Below, piece after piece: positions 8,626-16,500 of a stretch of DNA of 59,823 bases. The translations under genes and the position numbers were made by a program. Origin of the DNA: Oscillibacter sp. Lineage in GTDB: Bacteria; Bacillota; Clostridia; Oscillospirales; Oscillospiraceae. Numbering within the stretch: the first letter of the stretch is position 1; every line of letters begins with the position of its first letter. The notes under the pieces were generated by a model. The model was not told the origin of the DNA. It did no database searches and was given only the letters and a program-made list of their open reading frames with translations. The DNA lies in assembly GCA_022795445.1 (NCBI GenBank), contig JAAWGR010000009.1:1-59823 (forward strand). The letters run 5' to 3'.

Positions 8626-9336
8626 TCATTCCTCCAACGCGGCACGGGTCAGAGCTGCCAAAACCGCAGGGCGGTACGCCCGGCTGATGGAAAGCGCGGT
8701 TTCACCGAGGAAGACTTGTCCGCTCTCCACCCGGTCCACCGCTGCCACCCGGACCAAATACCGCTGGTGTATCCGAACGAACCCTGTGCCCACATCCTTG
8801 GCCACGTCGTCCAGCTTGCCATAAAACATGTACTTCCGCGCTGCGGAAACACACGTGACCCGCCGCCGGTCAGAGGCGAAATACAGGATGCTCTTTTTCG
8901 GAATTCGGTACCGCGTGTCTCCGCTGCGGCAGATAAATACGGCGCCGCTGTCCCGCAAAAGGGCCTCCATCGTCCGGTCCAGCACTCCGTCCAGCTGTTC
9001 CGCCTGGGGCGGTTTCATGAGGTAACCCAGCGCTCCGACGGCATAACCGTCAAATACCCCATCGGTATAGCCGGTGACGAAGGCCAGCTGTAATCCCTCG
9101 TCTGCCGCACGGAGCCGCCTGGCGGTTTCCATGCCGCTTAAAGCCCCCATTTCCAAATCAAGGAACACCAAATCCAGCTCTCCTATATGGCTCTCCATCC
9201 AACGGAGCAAGCCCTCCCCGGAGGAAAATTCAAAAAAGCTGCCCGCTGCCCGCCGGCGTTCCAGGGCACGTTCCAGTGCCGCACGCAGGGCAATGCGGGC
9301 TTCGCCGCTGTCGTCGCAGATGCCTATCCGAAGCAT
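8626..9336 (-). CDS. LytTR-type response regulator
   Basis: A 236-residue regulator. The receiver domain (about 1-120) carries the acidic pair D8-D9, the phospho-acceptor Asp60 in VFLDLEM, a Thr in FVTGYTD and a Lys in YLMKPP. A LytTR DNA-binding domain fills about 135-232, with FVRIHQRYLVRVAAVD. It is the first gene of a two-gene operon with the kinase. LytTR domains bind paired direct repeats, and a tandem repeat of TATCCTGAG lies in the divergent ABC leader (9516-9534). Confidence 0.9.
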   Translation of the reverse strand: MLRIGICDDSGEARIALRAALERALERRRAAGSFFEFSSGEGLLRWMESHIGELDLVFLDLEMGALSGMETARRLRAADEGLQLAFVTGYTDGVFDGYAVGALGYLMKPPQAEQLDGVLDRTMEALLRDSGAVFICRSGDTRYRIPKKSILYFASDRRRVTCVSAARKYMFYGKLDDVAKDVGTGFVRIHQRYLVRVAAVDRVESGQVFLGETALSISRAYRPAVLAALTRAALEE

Positions 9337-9371
9337 GTCGCTTAAATCCTCCCATAATTCGAATCTCAGTC

Positions 9372-9400
9372 ATTGTACCATAGATTCCCGGAATCGTAAA
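9372..9400 (-). promoter_or_regulatory. Promoter of the LytTR/kinase operon with palindromic spacer
   Basis: On the minus strand: TTTACG, a 17-base spacer and TACAAT. The spacer holds a 13-base palindrome, GATTCCCGGAATC (9383-9395), a good candidate operator. Confidence 0.5.
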
Positions 9401-9482
9401 ACCAAACTTGACGGCAAACCTGCCGAATTTGACATCACGGCGACAGGTTTTGCAAAACTTTACAACCAGCGTGTCAAATGGA

Positions 9483-9512
9483 ACGGCCCCATTTGCGGGA
9501 GCCGTCTTTTTG
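9483..9512 (+). terminator. Terminator-like hairpin (attenuator) in the ABC transporter leader
   Basis: ACGGCCCC and GGGAGCCGT pair with one bulge and are followed by CTTTTTG. No plus-strand gene lies upstream to need terminating, so it probably sits in the 5' leader of the ABC transporter transcript. Confidence 0.45.
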
Positions 9513-9515
9513 CGC

Positions 9516-9534
9516 TATCCTGAGTTATCCTGAG
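9516..9534 (+). promoter_or_regulatory. Tandem direct repeat, possible regulator binding site
   Basis: TATCCTGAG occurs twice, separated by one base. It lies between the attenuator and the ribosome binding site of the small leader frame. Spacing is closer than the classical LytTR site, so the protein bound is uncertain. Confidence 0.3.
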
Positions 9535-9567
9535 CCTAGAGCAAATCGTTTTGGAGAGATTTCGCAT

Positions 9568-9720
9568 ATGGCAATTGCTGGAACGGAAAGCATGCAGGCG
9601 CTGACCACTCCGGCCGCTTTGCCGGAGACCGGACCGCGCCGCGGATTTTCCTCCCCGCGCACTGGGCAGCAATCGCTGTTGTACAATTTATCGGTTAAGA
9701 AAGGGCTGATCGTATGTTGA
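9568..9720 (+). CDS. 50-residue leader frame coupled to the ABC ATPase
   Basis: The ATG at 9568 is preceded by TTTTGGAGAG at good spacing. The frame encodes 50 residues rich in T, P, G and R, with no signal peptide or membrane segment. It ends in a TGA overlapping the ATG of the ABC ATPase gene. It contains ALPETG, but without the hydrophobic segment and basic tail of a sortase substrate. Most likely it is a leader or coupling peptide; it may not be functional as a protein. Confidence 0.35.
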   Translation: MAIAGTESMQALTTPAALPETGPRRGFSSPRTGQQSLLYNLSVKKGLIVC

Positions 9721-10469
9721 CCGTGGAAAACCTGCGCAAATCGTACCAAGTTGGAAAGACCTCTTATGAGGTCCTCAAGGGCGTTTCCCTGAACGTAAAG
9801 AAGGGCGAATTTGTCGCCGTCATGGGGCCGTCCGGCTCCGGCAAGACAACGCTGCTGAACTGCATCTCCTGTTACATTTCTGCCGATTCCGGCAGCATCC
9901 GCCTGGGCGGTACGGAGCTTGCCCAGCTGGGCGAAGACGCCCTTGCGGAAGTCCGCAACAAAAAGCTGGGTTTCGTCTTCCAGGATTTTCTGCTTCTGGA
10001 CGGCCTGACCGTCCGGCAGAACATCCTTTTGCCGTCCATTATCGGCGGCGTTATGACCGATTTGGTGGAAAGCCGGGCAGACCAGCTTTGTGATGTGTTT
10101 GGGATTTCAGCCATCCGGGACAAGTATCCCGCTGAAATTTCCGGCGGCGAAAAACAGCGGACAGCGGTCGCCCGAGCGTTGATCAACCATCCCCTCTTGA
10201 TCCTTGCCGACGAACCCACTGGCAACCTTGACAGCAAGTCTACCCGTGCGGTGATTGCCTCCTTTCAGCAGGCCCAGACGGCTTTGGAGGCTACTATTTT
10301 TATGGTGACCCACGACTCCTTTGCCGCCTCGTTCTGCGACCGGGTGGTGATTATTCGGGACGGCGTAGTCTGGCGCGCCTTGGAGAAGGGAACGGAGGAA
10401 CGGGAGAAATTCCAGGACCACCTTCTGGACGCCACTCGCGAGATGGGCCGGGAATCTCCTTTTTCTTGA
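9714..10469 (+). CDS. ABC transporter ATPase of the antimicrobial-peptide (BceA/MacB) type
   Basis: A 251-residue ATPase with Walker [11 protein letters not shown]-loop in [13 protein letters not shown], signature [14 protein letters not shown] and Walker [15 protein letters not shown]. It energises the FtsX-type permease that follows. Systems of this kind protect against cell-wall-active peptides such as bacitracin or lantibiotics, or act in signalling. The stop codon lies inside a 26-base inverted repeat (10456-10481, CTCCTTTTTCTT/AAGAAAAAGGAG). The divergent LytTR/GHKL system is the likely regulator, which is unusual because Bce modules normally use OmpR-type regulators. Confidence 0.92.
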   Translation: MLTVENLRKSYQVGKTSYEVLKGVSLNVKKGEFVAVMGPSGSGKTTLLNCISCYISADSGSIRLGGTELAQLGEDALAEVRNKKLGFVFQDFLLLDGLTVRQNILLPSIIGGVMTDLVESRADQLCDVFGISAIRDKYPAEISGGEKQRTAVARALINHPLLILADEPTGNLDSKSTRAVIASFQQAQTALEATIFMVTHDSFAASFCDRVVIIRDGVVWRALEKGTEEREKFQDHLLDATREMGRESPFS

Positions 10470-10481
10470 AAGAAAAAGGAG
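10456..10481. repeat. Inverted repeat overlapping the ATPase stop codon
   Basis: CTCCTTTTTCTT and AAGAAAAAGGAG form a near-perfect hairpin with almost no loop. The core resembles the middle hairpin of the intergenic repeats at 54-87 and 27200-27233. It could tune expression between ATPase and permease. Confidence 0.5.
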
Positions 10482-10574
10482 GCAAAAAGAACTTTTAGCA
10501 CGCTCTGGAAGTCCGGAAGCAGACCAAGCCTCTGCGGCGGCAGCCAAGCGCGTCCATTTGGGAGAGTGAGTTTT

Positions 10575-12719
10575 ATGAGACATTTTTCGCAGATTTACGC
10601 CCTGCTCCGCCGCAAAAACCGGAAGCAGTATGCTTTACTGGCGGGCTGTTGCAGCATATCGGTTTTGCTAGTTACCGCTTACGTGAGCATGATGCGTGCG
10701 CCGACGATTCTGTCCGTCCTGCCTGAAGGCGGCGACAGCCGAAAACAAGTTATGATGGTTTTTGTACTGGCGTTGATTGGCTGCGCTGTGTTTACAACGT
10801 ACGCCTCTGGGCTGTTTTTCCGGCAGAAGTCCCGGGAAACCGGCATTTTCCTGGCCTTGGGAGCTTCCAGGGCGCAAGTGCGCTCCGAACTGTTCCGGGA
10901 ATTAGCGGTGATTTCCATTGTCTCCTGTGCTGTGGGCGCACTTCTTGGCACACCTCTGGCATGGGTGCTTTGGCAGGTGTTCCGTGCTTTTGTTGTTGAC
11001 ACGGATGAAATGGCGCTTACGTTCAATCCACAGGCATACCTGCTGGCGTTGATGTTCTCCTTTTTCGTGATTGGCATGATGTTCTTCCTGGGAAACCGGT
11101 CGGTGAAGCGGACGAACATTCTTGACATCGTGCAGGAGTCTCACAAGTCGGAGCCAATCCGGGATGTGCCCCGGTGGTATGGGGTCGTCGGCATTGCCCT
11201 GCTGATCTTAGGCGGCTTGCTGGGGTATTCGGTACCCAATTTCTGCATTCTGGTCCTCCACTGGTATGCGCCGGAAGGACTTACTGCAGTCTTTTACTTG
11301 CCTGCCCTGGCGGGATTGTACATGATCCTGCTCCATACCATCGTCAACGGCTGGGGCGGGAGAAGGCGGAAATATAAGGACTTGATCTCGACTTCCATGA
11401 TGAAGTTCCAGGGACGGCAGACTGTGCGGAACATGTTGGTCATGACGCTGCTGATTGCCGGGGCATATTTCGCCAGCTTCTATTCCCCCATGCTGGGCAC
11501 TGGGGCCATGCTGCGATACGATGCACGGCCCATCGACTATGCTTACCACTTTCGAAACGACCAGGATATTCCGCAGGAGGATGACGTGCGGGCACTGGCG
11601 GAAGCCCATGGTGTAGCCATCACCTCTTACGCCCAAGCGCCCATGCTCCGCCTGGCGATTGACGGTACTGCCTCTGTGGAGGAGGACGGTCCCCTGGGCA
11701 CTACTTGGCACACAGAATACCAGGAGGTTTTATCCTCCAGCCTGTTCCTCTCCGCTTCCGGCTACGAAGCCCTGACAGGAGAGACGATAACCCTGGCTCC
11801 CAATGAAGTCAAGGGCATTATTGATGCAGAGAACGGCAACGGCTATATTTTCGACGAACATGTGGGAGTGGTAACCAACTATCTCACTGGAAAGCGGCTG
11901 GAAGTGGATGCTGGCGAGCCGTTGTATACACAGGATATTCTCTTTGGCCTTTACGTGATGAACGACGATGATTTTACCGTCATGAGCGAGGGGCTGCCGG
12001 ACGAGTGGCTGGAGACACAGGTCTGTTTTAATGTGGAGCACTGCGAAAGCAGTTATGACTTTGCCAAGGCGTTGTTTTATGAGATCGTGGACCGTTCTGG
12101 CCCAGAGGTGGAAGCGTTTGATTCCTGGGACCCGGTAATCCGCGACTTCCAGATTGAACAGAATGGTTTTTATGTTTTTGACAGGGAACATTGTGCGGAT
12201 TATGGTTTTACACCCATTGACTATGCTCAGCGGGACAGCTCTGCTTTCCGGATGTATTGGCAGTACATGCCGCAATTCCGCGTGTTGGATAAGGCGGATT
12301 TTATAAAAACAACGGCTGTGTTTTTGGTTCTGTTTATTTTTATTGCAGTTATCTGCTTTGCGGCGGTGATCGTGATTGCCTATACCCGCAGCATGACGAT
12401 TGCGCTGACAAACCAACAGGTTTATGATGATTTACGGCATCTGGGCGCGCCAAATGCGTATTTGTACGGTTCTGTACGAAGCCAGGTAAAGCGTGTGTTT
12501 TTCACCCCGGCGCTCGTCGGCACGCTGTTGATTTATGCCTTTTATTGCATGATTATGTATTTTAATGGCGATCCTCCGGGAATTACGATCAGCGAGGCGG
12601 CAGGTCTGGCAGCGAGTTTCATGATCATTGTATGCATCTCGGCGTTCCTGTACATCGTCTACCGGCTGACGCTCTCTCAAGTCTGCAAGCAGCTTGCCGT
12701 CCGCAGGCCGAACGTTTAG
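10575..12719 (+). CDS. FtsX-type ABC permease with large extracytoplasmic domain (BceB-like)
   Basis: About 714 residues. Four N-terminal membrane segments lie within about 1-270, then a region (about 290-570) of acidic, soluble character, then three C-terminal helices with the FtsX core. A long soluble loop between membrane helices is the hallmark of BceB permeases that bind peptide antibiotics; here it is about 250 residues. The start ATG 10575 follows GGGAGAG. The preceding gene is its ATPase. Substrate specificity cannot be read from sequence. Confidence 0.88.
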   Translation: MRHFSQIYALLRRKNRKQYALLAGCCSISVLLVTAYVSMMRAPTILSVLPEGGDSRKQVMMVFVLALIGCAVFTTYASGLFFRQKSRETGIFLALGASRAQVRSELFRELAVISIVSCAVGALLGTPLAWVLWQVFRAFVVDTDEMALTFNPQAYLLALMFSFFVIGMMFFLGNRSVKRTNILDIVQESHKSEPIRDVPRWYGVVGIALLILGGLLGYSVPNFCILVLHWYAPEGLTAVFYLPALAGLYMILLHTIVNGWGGRRRKYKDLISTSMMKFQGRQTVRNMLVMTLLIAGAYFASFYSPMLGTGAMLRYDARPIDYAYHFRNDQDIPQEDDVRALAEAHGVAITSYAQAPMLRLAIDGTASVEEDGPLGTTWHTEYQEVLSSSLFLSASGYEALTGETITLAPNEVKGIIDAENGNGYIFDEHVGVVTNYLTGKRLEVDAGEPLYTQDILFGLYVMNDDDFTVMSEGLPDEWLETQVCFNVEHCESSYDFAKALFYEIVDRSGPEVEAFDSWDPVIRDFQIEQNGFYVFDREHCADYGFTPIDYAQRDSSAFRMYWQYMPQFRVLDKADFIKTTAVFLVLFIFIAVICFAAVIVIAYTRSMTIALTNQQVYDDLRHLGAPNAYLYGSVRSQVKRVFFTPALVGTLLIYAFYCMIMYFNGDPPGITISEAAGLAASFMIIVCISAFLYIVYRLTLSQVCKQLAVRRPNV

Positions 12720-12758
12720 AAGCCATCTGTAACGGCTGGAACCATCGCATTTTCCTAT

Positions 12759-12806
12759 GTGGAAAGAAAAAGGAGAAAATTCCCCCTTTTTCTTTCCACG
12801 TTTTTT
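12759..12806 (+). terminator. Intrinsic terminator after the ABC permease
   Basis: A 15-bp stem (GTGGAAAGAAAAAGG/CCTTTTTCTTTCCAC) followed by GTTTTTTG. Confidence 0.88.
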
Positions 12807-12868
12807 GTTTGTCCCTTTTCAGAAAAGTGTTGCTGGGATATAACTTCGGCGGTTTCCACACAAGCACA

Positions 12869-12897
12869 TTGAAATAACAGGAGTCCTGTGCTATAAT
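12869..12897 (+). promoter_or_regulatory. Strong promoter of the SUKH-like gene
   Basis: TTGAAA, a 17-base spacer and TATAAT. The spacer contains the palindrome CAGGAGTCCTG, a possible operator. Confidence 0.65.
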
Positions 12898-12937
12898 CGG
12901 CTCGACAAATCGGGATTTGCATTGGAGGCACCGTAAA

Positions 12938-13531
12938 ATGAATTTCATCAAAATGCTGCATGAAAATCATGACTTATCAGACTTGCTGTGTGACGTTTGT
13001 GATGTGGAGATTCTTTCAGAATTTGAGACGCCTCAAGACGAAGGCGGACATCTGGCCTATAATATCTCTGGGAAAACGTTTGCCAAAACAGGCGGCGGAA
13101 GCGAATACATTTTGCTGGAAGACGGTTCCATAGGCTTTTGGGGAAGTGAAGGTGAATGCAGCAGAATAGCGGACAACTTAAAAGAGTTTTTTGAATTTAT
13201 GGTAAATTGCCCCGATTGGTTGGATTATTTGGATGAAGACGAATATCAAGACAGGGATGGTCTTAGTGCGTTTGCAAAAGAAGTTTTTGAGGAACACGTG
13301 GAAAACGCCGAAGATATTGGCTTTGATTTGCCCGAGGCGCAGCAGGAATTGGCAATTCGTTTAGGAATTGAGAAGAAAGCGGACGCTGTAGATATATTGA
13401 TGCGGTTTTATCATTGCGCAAAGCGCGAACCTCGCTTTATCCCGACATATACAGAAAATGATGGCAGTATGCATAGCGGTACGGGCTCATTGTTTGACCG
13501 CGAAATCGTATTCGCAAGAATAGAAACGTGA
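12938..13531 (+). CDS. Hypothetical protein, SUKH (SMI1/KNR4)-like
   Basis: About 197 residues, acidic and soluble, with no signal or membrane segment. The stretch GSEYILLEDGSIGFWGSEGE followed by a helix ending FFEFMVNCPDW resembles SUKH-fold proteins, many of which are immunity proteins to toxins. The C-terminal half is helical (AQQELAIRLGIEKKADAVDI). It is a single-gene unit with its own promoter and terminator, and no toxin gene is adjacent. Start ATG 12938 follows ATTGGAGG. Fold assignment is by eye and tentative. Confidence 0.6.
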   Translation: MNFIKMLHENHDLSDLLCDVCDVEILSEFETPQDEGGHLAYNISGKTFAKTGGGSEYILLEDGSIGFWGSEGECSRIADNLKEFFEFMVNCPDWLDYLDEDEYQDRDGLSAFAKEVFEEHVENAEDIGFDLPEAQQELAIRLGIEKKADAVDILMRFYHCAKREPRFIPTYTENDGSMHSGTGSLFDREIVFARIET

Positions 13532-13550
13532 ATATAACTTCCAGTTTGTT

Positions 13551-13585
13551 GGGCAGCCATCCAGTAATGGGTGGCTGCCCGTTTT
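13551..13585 (+). terminator. Intrinsic terminator
   Basis: GGGCAGCCA/TGGCTGCCC stem followed by GTTTTG, after the SUKH-like gene. Confidence 0.75.
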
Positions 13586-13676
13586 GGATATTTTGACGAG
13601 TGGTTTGACGAAGCAGCCTTCAGCAACACGAATCTGAAAAGGGCCTTTTGTTTTGCCGTTTCTCCATATATTTTCG

Positions 13677-13705
13677 TTGACAGAACCTCTTTTCTTCCTT
13701 ATGAT
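13677..13705 (+). promoter_or_regulatory. Promoter of the pantothenate kinase gene
   Basis: Consensus TTGACA, a 17-base spacer and TATGAT, about 33 bases upstream of the start codon. Confidence 0.65.
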
Positions 13706-13737
13706 AAAGGATATCTTTGGGGGAAGGACTCTTTTCT

Positions 13738-14562
13738 ATGGGCATGATACTAGGAATTGATATCGGAGGTACGACGACAAAAATTGTTGGCCTTACTCCG
13801 GAAGGAAATGTAATCTCTATGCTGCGTGTACGCGCAGAAGATCCCCTCACCAGCCTCTATGGCGCACTTGGCAATTATCTGACAGGCAGCGGCCGCTCTT
13901 TGGCTGACGTTGGGCGTGTTGTTTTAACCGGCGTTGGAGCCTCTTATATCGAAAACGATATCTACGGAATCCCCACCTGTAAGGTGGATGAATTTTCCGC
14001 CAGCGGGGCAGGCGCATTGGCGTTATCTGAACAGAAAAGCGCAGTTGTTGCAACCATGGGCACTGGGACGGCTTTTTTATGGGCGGAAGAAGGTAAAGCG
14101 GTCCGGCATTTGTGCGGCAGCGGCATTGGCGGCGGCACGCTAGGCGGCCTTTGCCGGAAGCTGGTGGACATGGAACGGTTTGGGCAAATCAAAAAGCTGG
14201 CGGAACATGGTGATTTGCGGCATATCGATTTAACGATTGAGGATATTGCCCATAATCCATCGGATACGCTGGACCCATCCCTGACGGCGGCAAATTTTGG
14301 GAATTTAGCAGAGGATGCATCTCCGGCAGATTTGGTGGCTGGCGCGGTCAACTTGGTATTGCAAGCGATCGGAACCATGACAGTATTAGCGTGTCAGAGC
14401 TGTCATAGCAAAACCGTCGTGTTGATAGGCGCCATGACCACTCTTTCCCAGGCACGGGCAAATTTTGAAAATTTTGAACGTCTCTATGGGATACATTATA
14501 TAGTGCCGGAACAGGCAACTTTTGCAACAGCTATCGGAGCCGGCTTATGTTCTCTACAGTGA
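13738..14562 (+). CDS. coaW: Type II pantothenate kinase
   Basis: About 274 residues of the ASKHA-fold type II PanK, which phosphorylates pantothenate in the first committed step of coenzyme A synthesis. The phosphate motif is GIDIGGTTTKIVG at the N-terminus. Other family motifs are TGVGASYI, ATMGTGTAFL and GSGIGGGTLGGLCR, with the C-terminal adenosine region VVLIGAMTTL. The family is typical of staphylococci and some Clostridia. Start ATG 13738 follows GGGGGAAGGA; a second ATG two codons on is possible. Confidence 0.9.
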   Translation: MGMILGIDIGGTTTKIVGLTPEGNVISMLRVRAEDPLTSLYGALGNYLTGSGRSLADVGRVVLTGVGASYIENDIYGIPTCKVDEFSASGAGALALSEQKSAVVATMGTGTAFLWAEEGKAVRHLCGSGIGGGTLGGLCRKLVDMERFGQIKKLAEHGDLRHIDLTIEDIAHNPSDTLDPSLTAANFGNLAEDASPADLVAGAVNLVLQAIGTMTVLACQSCHSKTVVLIGAMTTLSQARANFENFERLYGIHYIVPEQATFATAIGAGLCSLQ

Positions 14563-14641
14563 AAGTGGAGCGATTGAAGCGGCAGAAATAGCAGCAACAA
14601 TAGAAACAGTAGAGGCACACCCCATAGCGGCCCCCGCACCG

Positions 14642-14829
14642 GCGACAGCGGAAGTAGACGCAGAGTCAAGTCAGTGTGAACTTCTCGTGTACAGAAGTAT
14701 AATCTGACAGCAAGCACGGCGCCCCACAGCGCTCTTTTCTCTTTGGACCGTGAACGGCCCGTTTCTCTTTTCTCTGGCGAGAGAAAAGAGAAATGGGGGG
14801 TTCAAGCCTTCCAGCTATGGGAATCGCCG
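14642..14829. repeat. Intergenic structured repeat, copy B
   Basis: Shares with copy C an upstream block (GCGACAGCGGAAGTAGACGC, then a conserved ACAGAAGTA-type motif). It then has a terminator-like segment, TTTGGACCGTGAACGGCCCG (14743-14761), a 14-bp hairpin at 14762-14793 and GGGGGTTCAAG. Its hairpin arms (CTCTTTTCTCT/AGAGAAAAGAG) differ from copies A and C on both sides yet stay paired. The last hairpin is partly degenerate. The region from 14563 to the purA promoter holds nothing else I can support. Confidence 0.75.
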
Positions 14830-14894
14830 AATCAAACGTGCCGCGCCGGGAGGCGCGAGTATCGCATTTTACGGGAAGTCATAAAAAGAATTGC

Positions 14895-14923
14895 TTTACT
14901 TATAAAAGAAGTGCCGTTATAAT
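14895..14923 (+). promoter_or_regulatory. Promoter of purA
   Basis: TTTACT, a 17-base spacer and a perfect TATAAT. A leader of about 110 bases follows, with GC-rich inverted segments but no recognised purine riboswitch core. Confidence 0.5.
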
Positions 14924-15042
14924 AGGAAGGGTTTCAAAAAATATCAGGAGCTGGTTACAGCTTCAAAGACCGGCGCGCCGCTCGCCGAAAGAGGCGGCTG
15001 GCCGCATAAAAACATGTGCGGCTTCGCAGGGAGGTTTCTGCT

Positions 15043-16317
15043 ATGTCGAATTGTGCCATTGTGGGCATCAACTGGGGCGACGAAGGGAAGGGCCGGATGG
15101 TCGACCTGGTTACCCAAGACTATGACGTGGTAGTCCGCTACCAGGGCGGCGGGAACGCCGGCCATACCGTCATCAACGAAAAAGGGAAATTTGCCCTGCA
15201 TCTGCTGCCTTCCGGCATCTTCCGCCAGGGTGTCGTGAATATCCTGGGCAACGGCGTCGCTTTGGACTGCGAAAGCCTGTGGGGCGAAATCCAGGAGGTT
15301 GCAGGCAAAGGCGTCGCCATCACGCCGGAAAACCTGAAAATCAGCGACCGGGCATCCCTGCTGCTTCCATGGCACCGCGACCTGGATTCCCTGGAAGAAC
15401 AACGCTTGGCTGATAAAAAATATGGCTCTACCAAGCAGGGGATCGCACCGTTCTATTCGGATAAATACCAAAAAAAGACCGTTATGGCCGGGGAACTGCT
15501 CTACCCCGAACACCTGCGGGCACATTTGCAGGATCTGCTGGAATGGAAGAACTTGACGCTGGAAAAGGTCTATGGCGCGGAACCGTATACGATGGAACAT
15601 CTGATGGCCTGGGTTGCGAACTTCGGCGAAAAAATCAAGCCCTTCTTGTGTGACACCGGCGCATTCCTGCGCAAGGCCCAGGCGGAGGGAAAAAAGATCC
15701 TCTTTGAGGCCCAGTTGGGCGCACTGCGTGACTTGGATTATGGTATCTACCCCTACACCACCTCCTCCAACGCTGTGGCGGCTTATGCTCCGGTGGGGTC
15801 CGGATTGCCCTCCGTCCAGTTGGATGAAGTTATCGGCGTGGTGAAAGCTTATTCCTCCTGCGTGGGCGAGGGACCCTTCACCTGCGAGTGGTTCGGCGAG
15901 GAAGCGGACAAGCTCCGGGAAGCCGGGGCTGAGTACGGCGCAAAAACCGGACGCCCCCGCCGGGTGGGCCCCATCGACATCGTGGCAACGCGCTACGGCG
16001 TGCAGTGCCAGGGCGCAACCAACATCGCCCTGACCAAGCTGGATGTGCTGAGCTACCTGGACAAAATTCCCATCTGCTCCCGCTATGAGCTGGGCGGGCA
16101 GCAAACCGACGCTTTCCCCTTCCCGGCCCTCCTGGCGGAGGCAAAACCGGTGGTTACCTACATGGACGGCTGGAAGTGCGACATCTCCGCTGCCCGCAAG
16201 TGGGAGGATTTGCCGGAGGCCGCGCAGAAGTACGTGGAATATATCGAGCGCGAGATCGGCTGCCGCATCGGCTATGTGTCGGTTGGCCCGGAACGGGACG
16301 CAATCATCCTGCGCTGA
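15043..16317 (+). CDS. purA: Adenylosuccinate synthetase
   Basis: About 424 residues. The enzyme joins IMP and aspartate with GTP to give adenylosuccinate, the first step from IMP to AMP. It shows the N-terminal loop GINWGDEGKGRMVD, the catalytic-site region GGGNAGHTV, the IMP loop QGIAPFYSDKYQKK and the C-terminal GTP-binding TKLDVL. Start ATG 15043 follows GGGAGG; the family begins within a few residues of this loop. The usual Firmicute loop reads GxQWGDEGKGK, and Asn-Trp with Arg here are modest variations. purB follows downstream. Confidence 0.95.
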   Translation: MSNCAIVGINWGDEGKGRMVDLVTQDYDVVVRYQGGGNAGHTVINEKGKFALHLLPSGIFRQGVVNILGNGVALDCESLWGEIQEVAGKGVAITPENLKISDRASLLLPWHRDLDSLEEQRLADKKYGSTKQGIAPFYSDKYQKKTVMAGELLYPEHLRAHLQDLLEWKNLTLEKVYGAEPYTMEHLMAWVANFGEKIKPFLCDTGAFLRKAQAEGKKILFEAQLGALRDLDYGIYPYTTSSNAVAAYAPVGSGLPSVQLDEVIGVVKAYSSCVGEGPFTCEWFGEEADKLREAGAEYGAKTGRPRRVGPIDIVATRYGVQCQGATNIALTKLDVLSYLDKIPICSRYELGGQQTDAFPFPALLAEAKPVVTYMDGWKCDISAARKWEDLPEAAQKYVEYIEREIGCRIGYVSVGPERDAIILR

Positions 16318-16449
16318 TAAGCGGCCTTATGCCCTTCACCGTCTCGGGGGTATGCCGCCTGCGGCTTTTCTTCATGTTGGGGCGGCTGCCGGACCTTTTC
16401 CGCCGTATAGGCTGATTACAAAGGCCTAACCTGCTTTGTGACAAATCAA

Positions 16450-16476
16450 GCGGGGAGACATGGAATGCCTCCCCGC
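16450..16476 (+). other. Hairpin in the purB leader
   Basis: GCGGGGAG/CTCCCCGC, 8 bp with an 11-base loop, 24 bases upstream of the purB start. No T-run follows, so it is not a classical terminator. Confidence 0.4.
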
Positions 16477-16500
16477 TCTACCAATGAAAGGTTGATTTTT

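Noticed and set aside
9568..9720. LPETG sequence suggesting a sortase substrate
   Set aside because: No signal peptide, no following hydrophobic segment and no basic tail; the match is most likely chance.
14930..15042. Purine riboswitch upstream of purA
   Set aside because: The conserved purine aptamer core and loop motifs are not visible in the leader.
14944..16104. A 386-codon minus-strand frame
   Set aside because: Shadow of purA, which has all its catalytic motifs on the plus strand.
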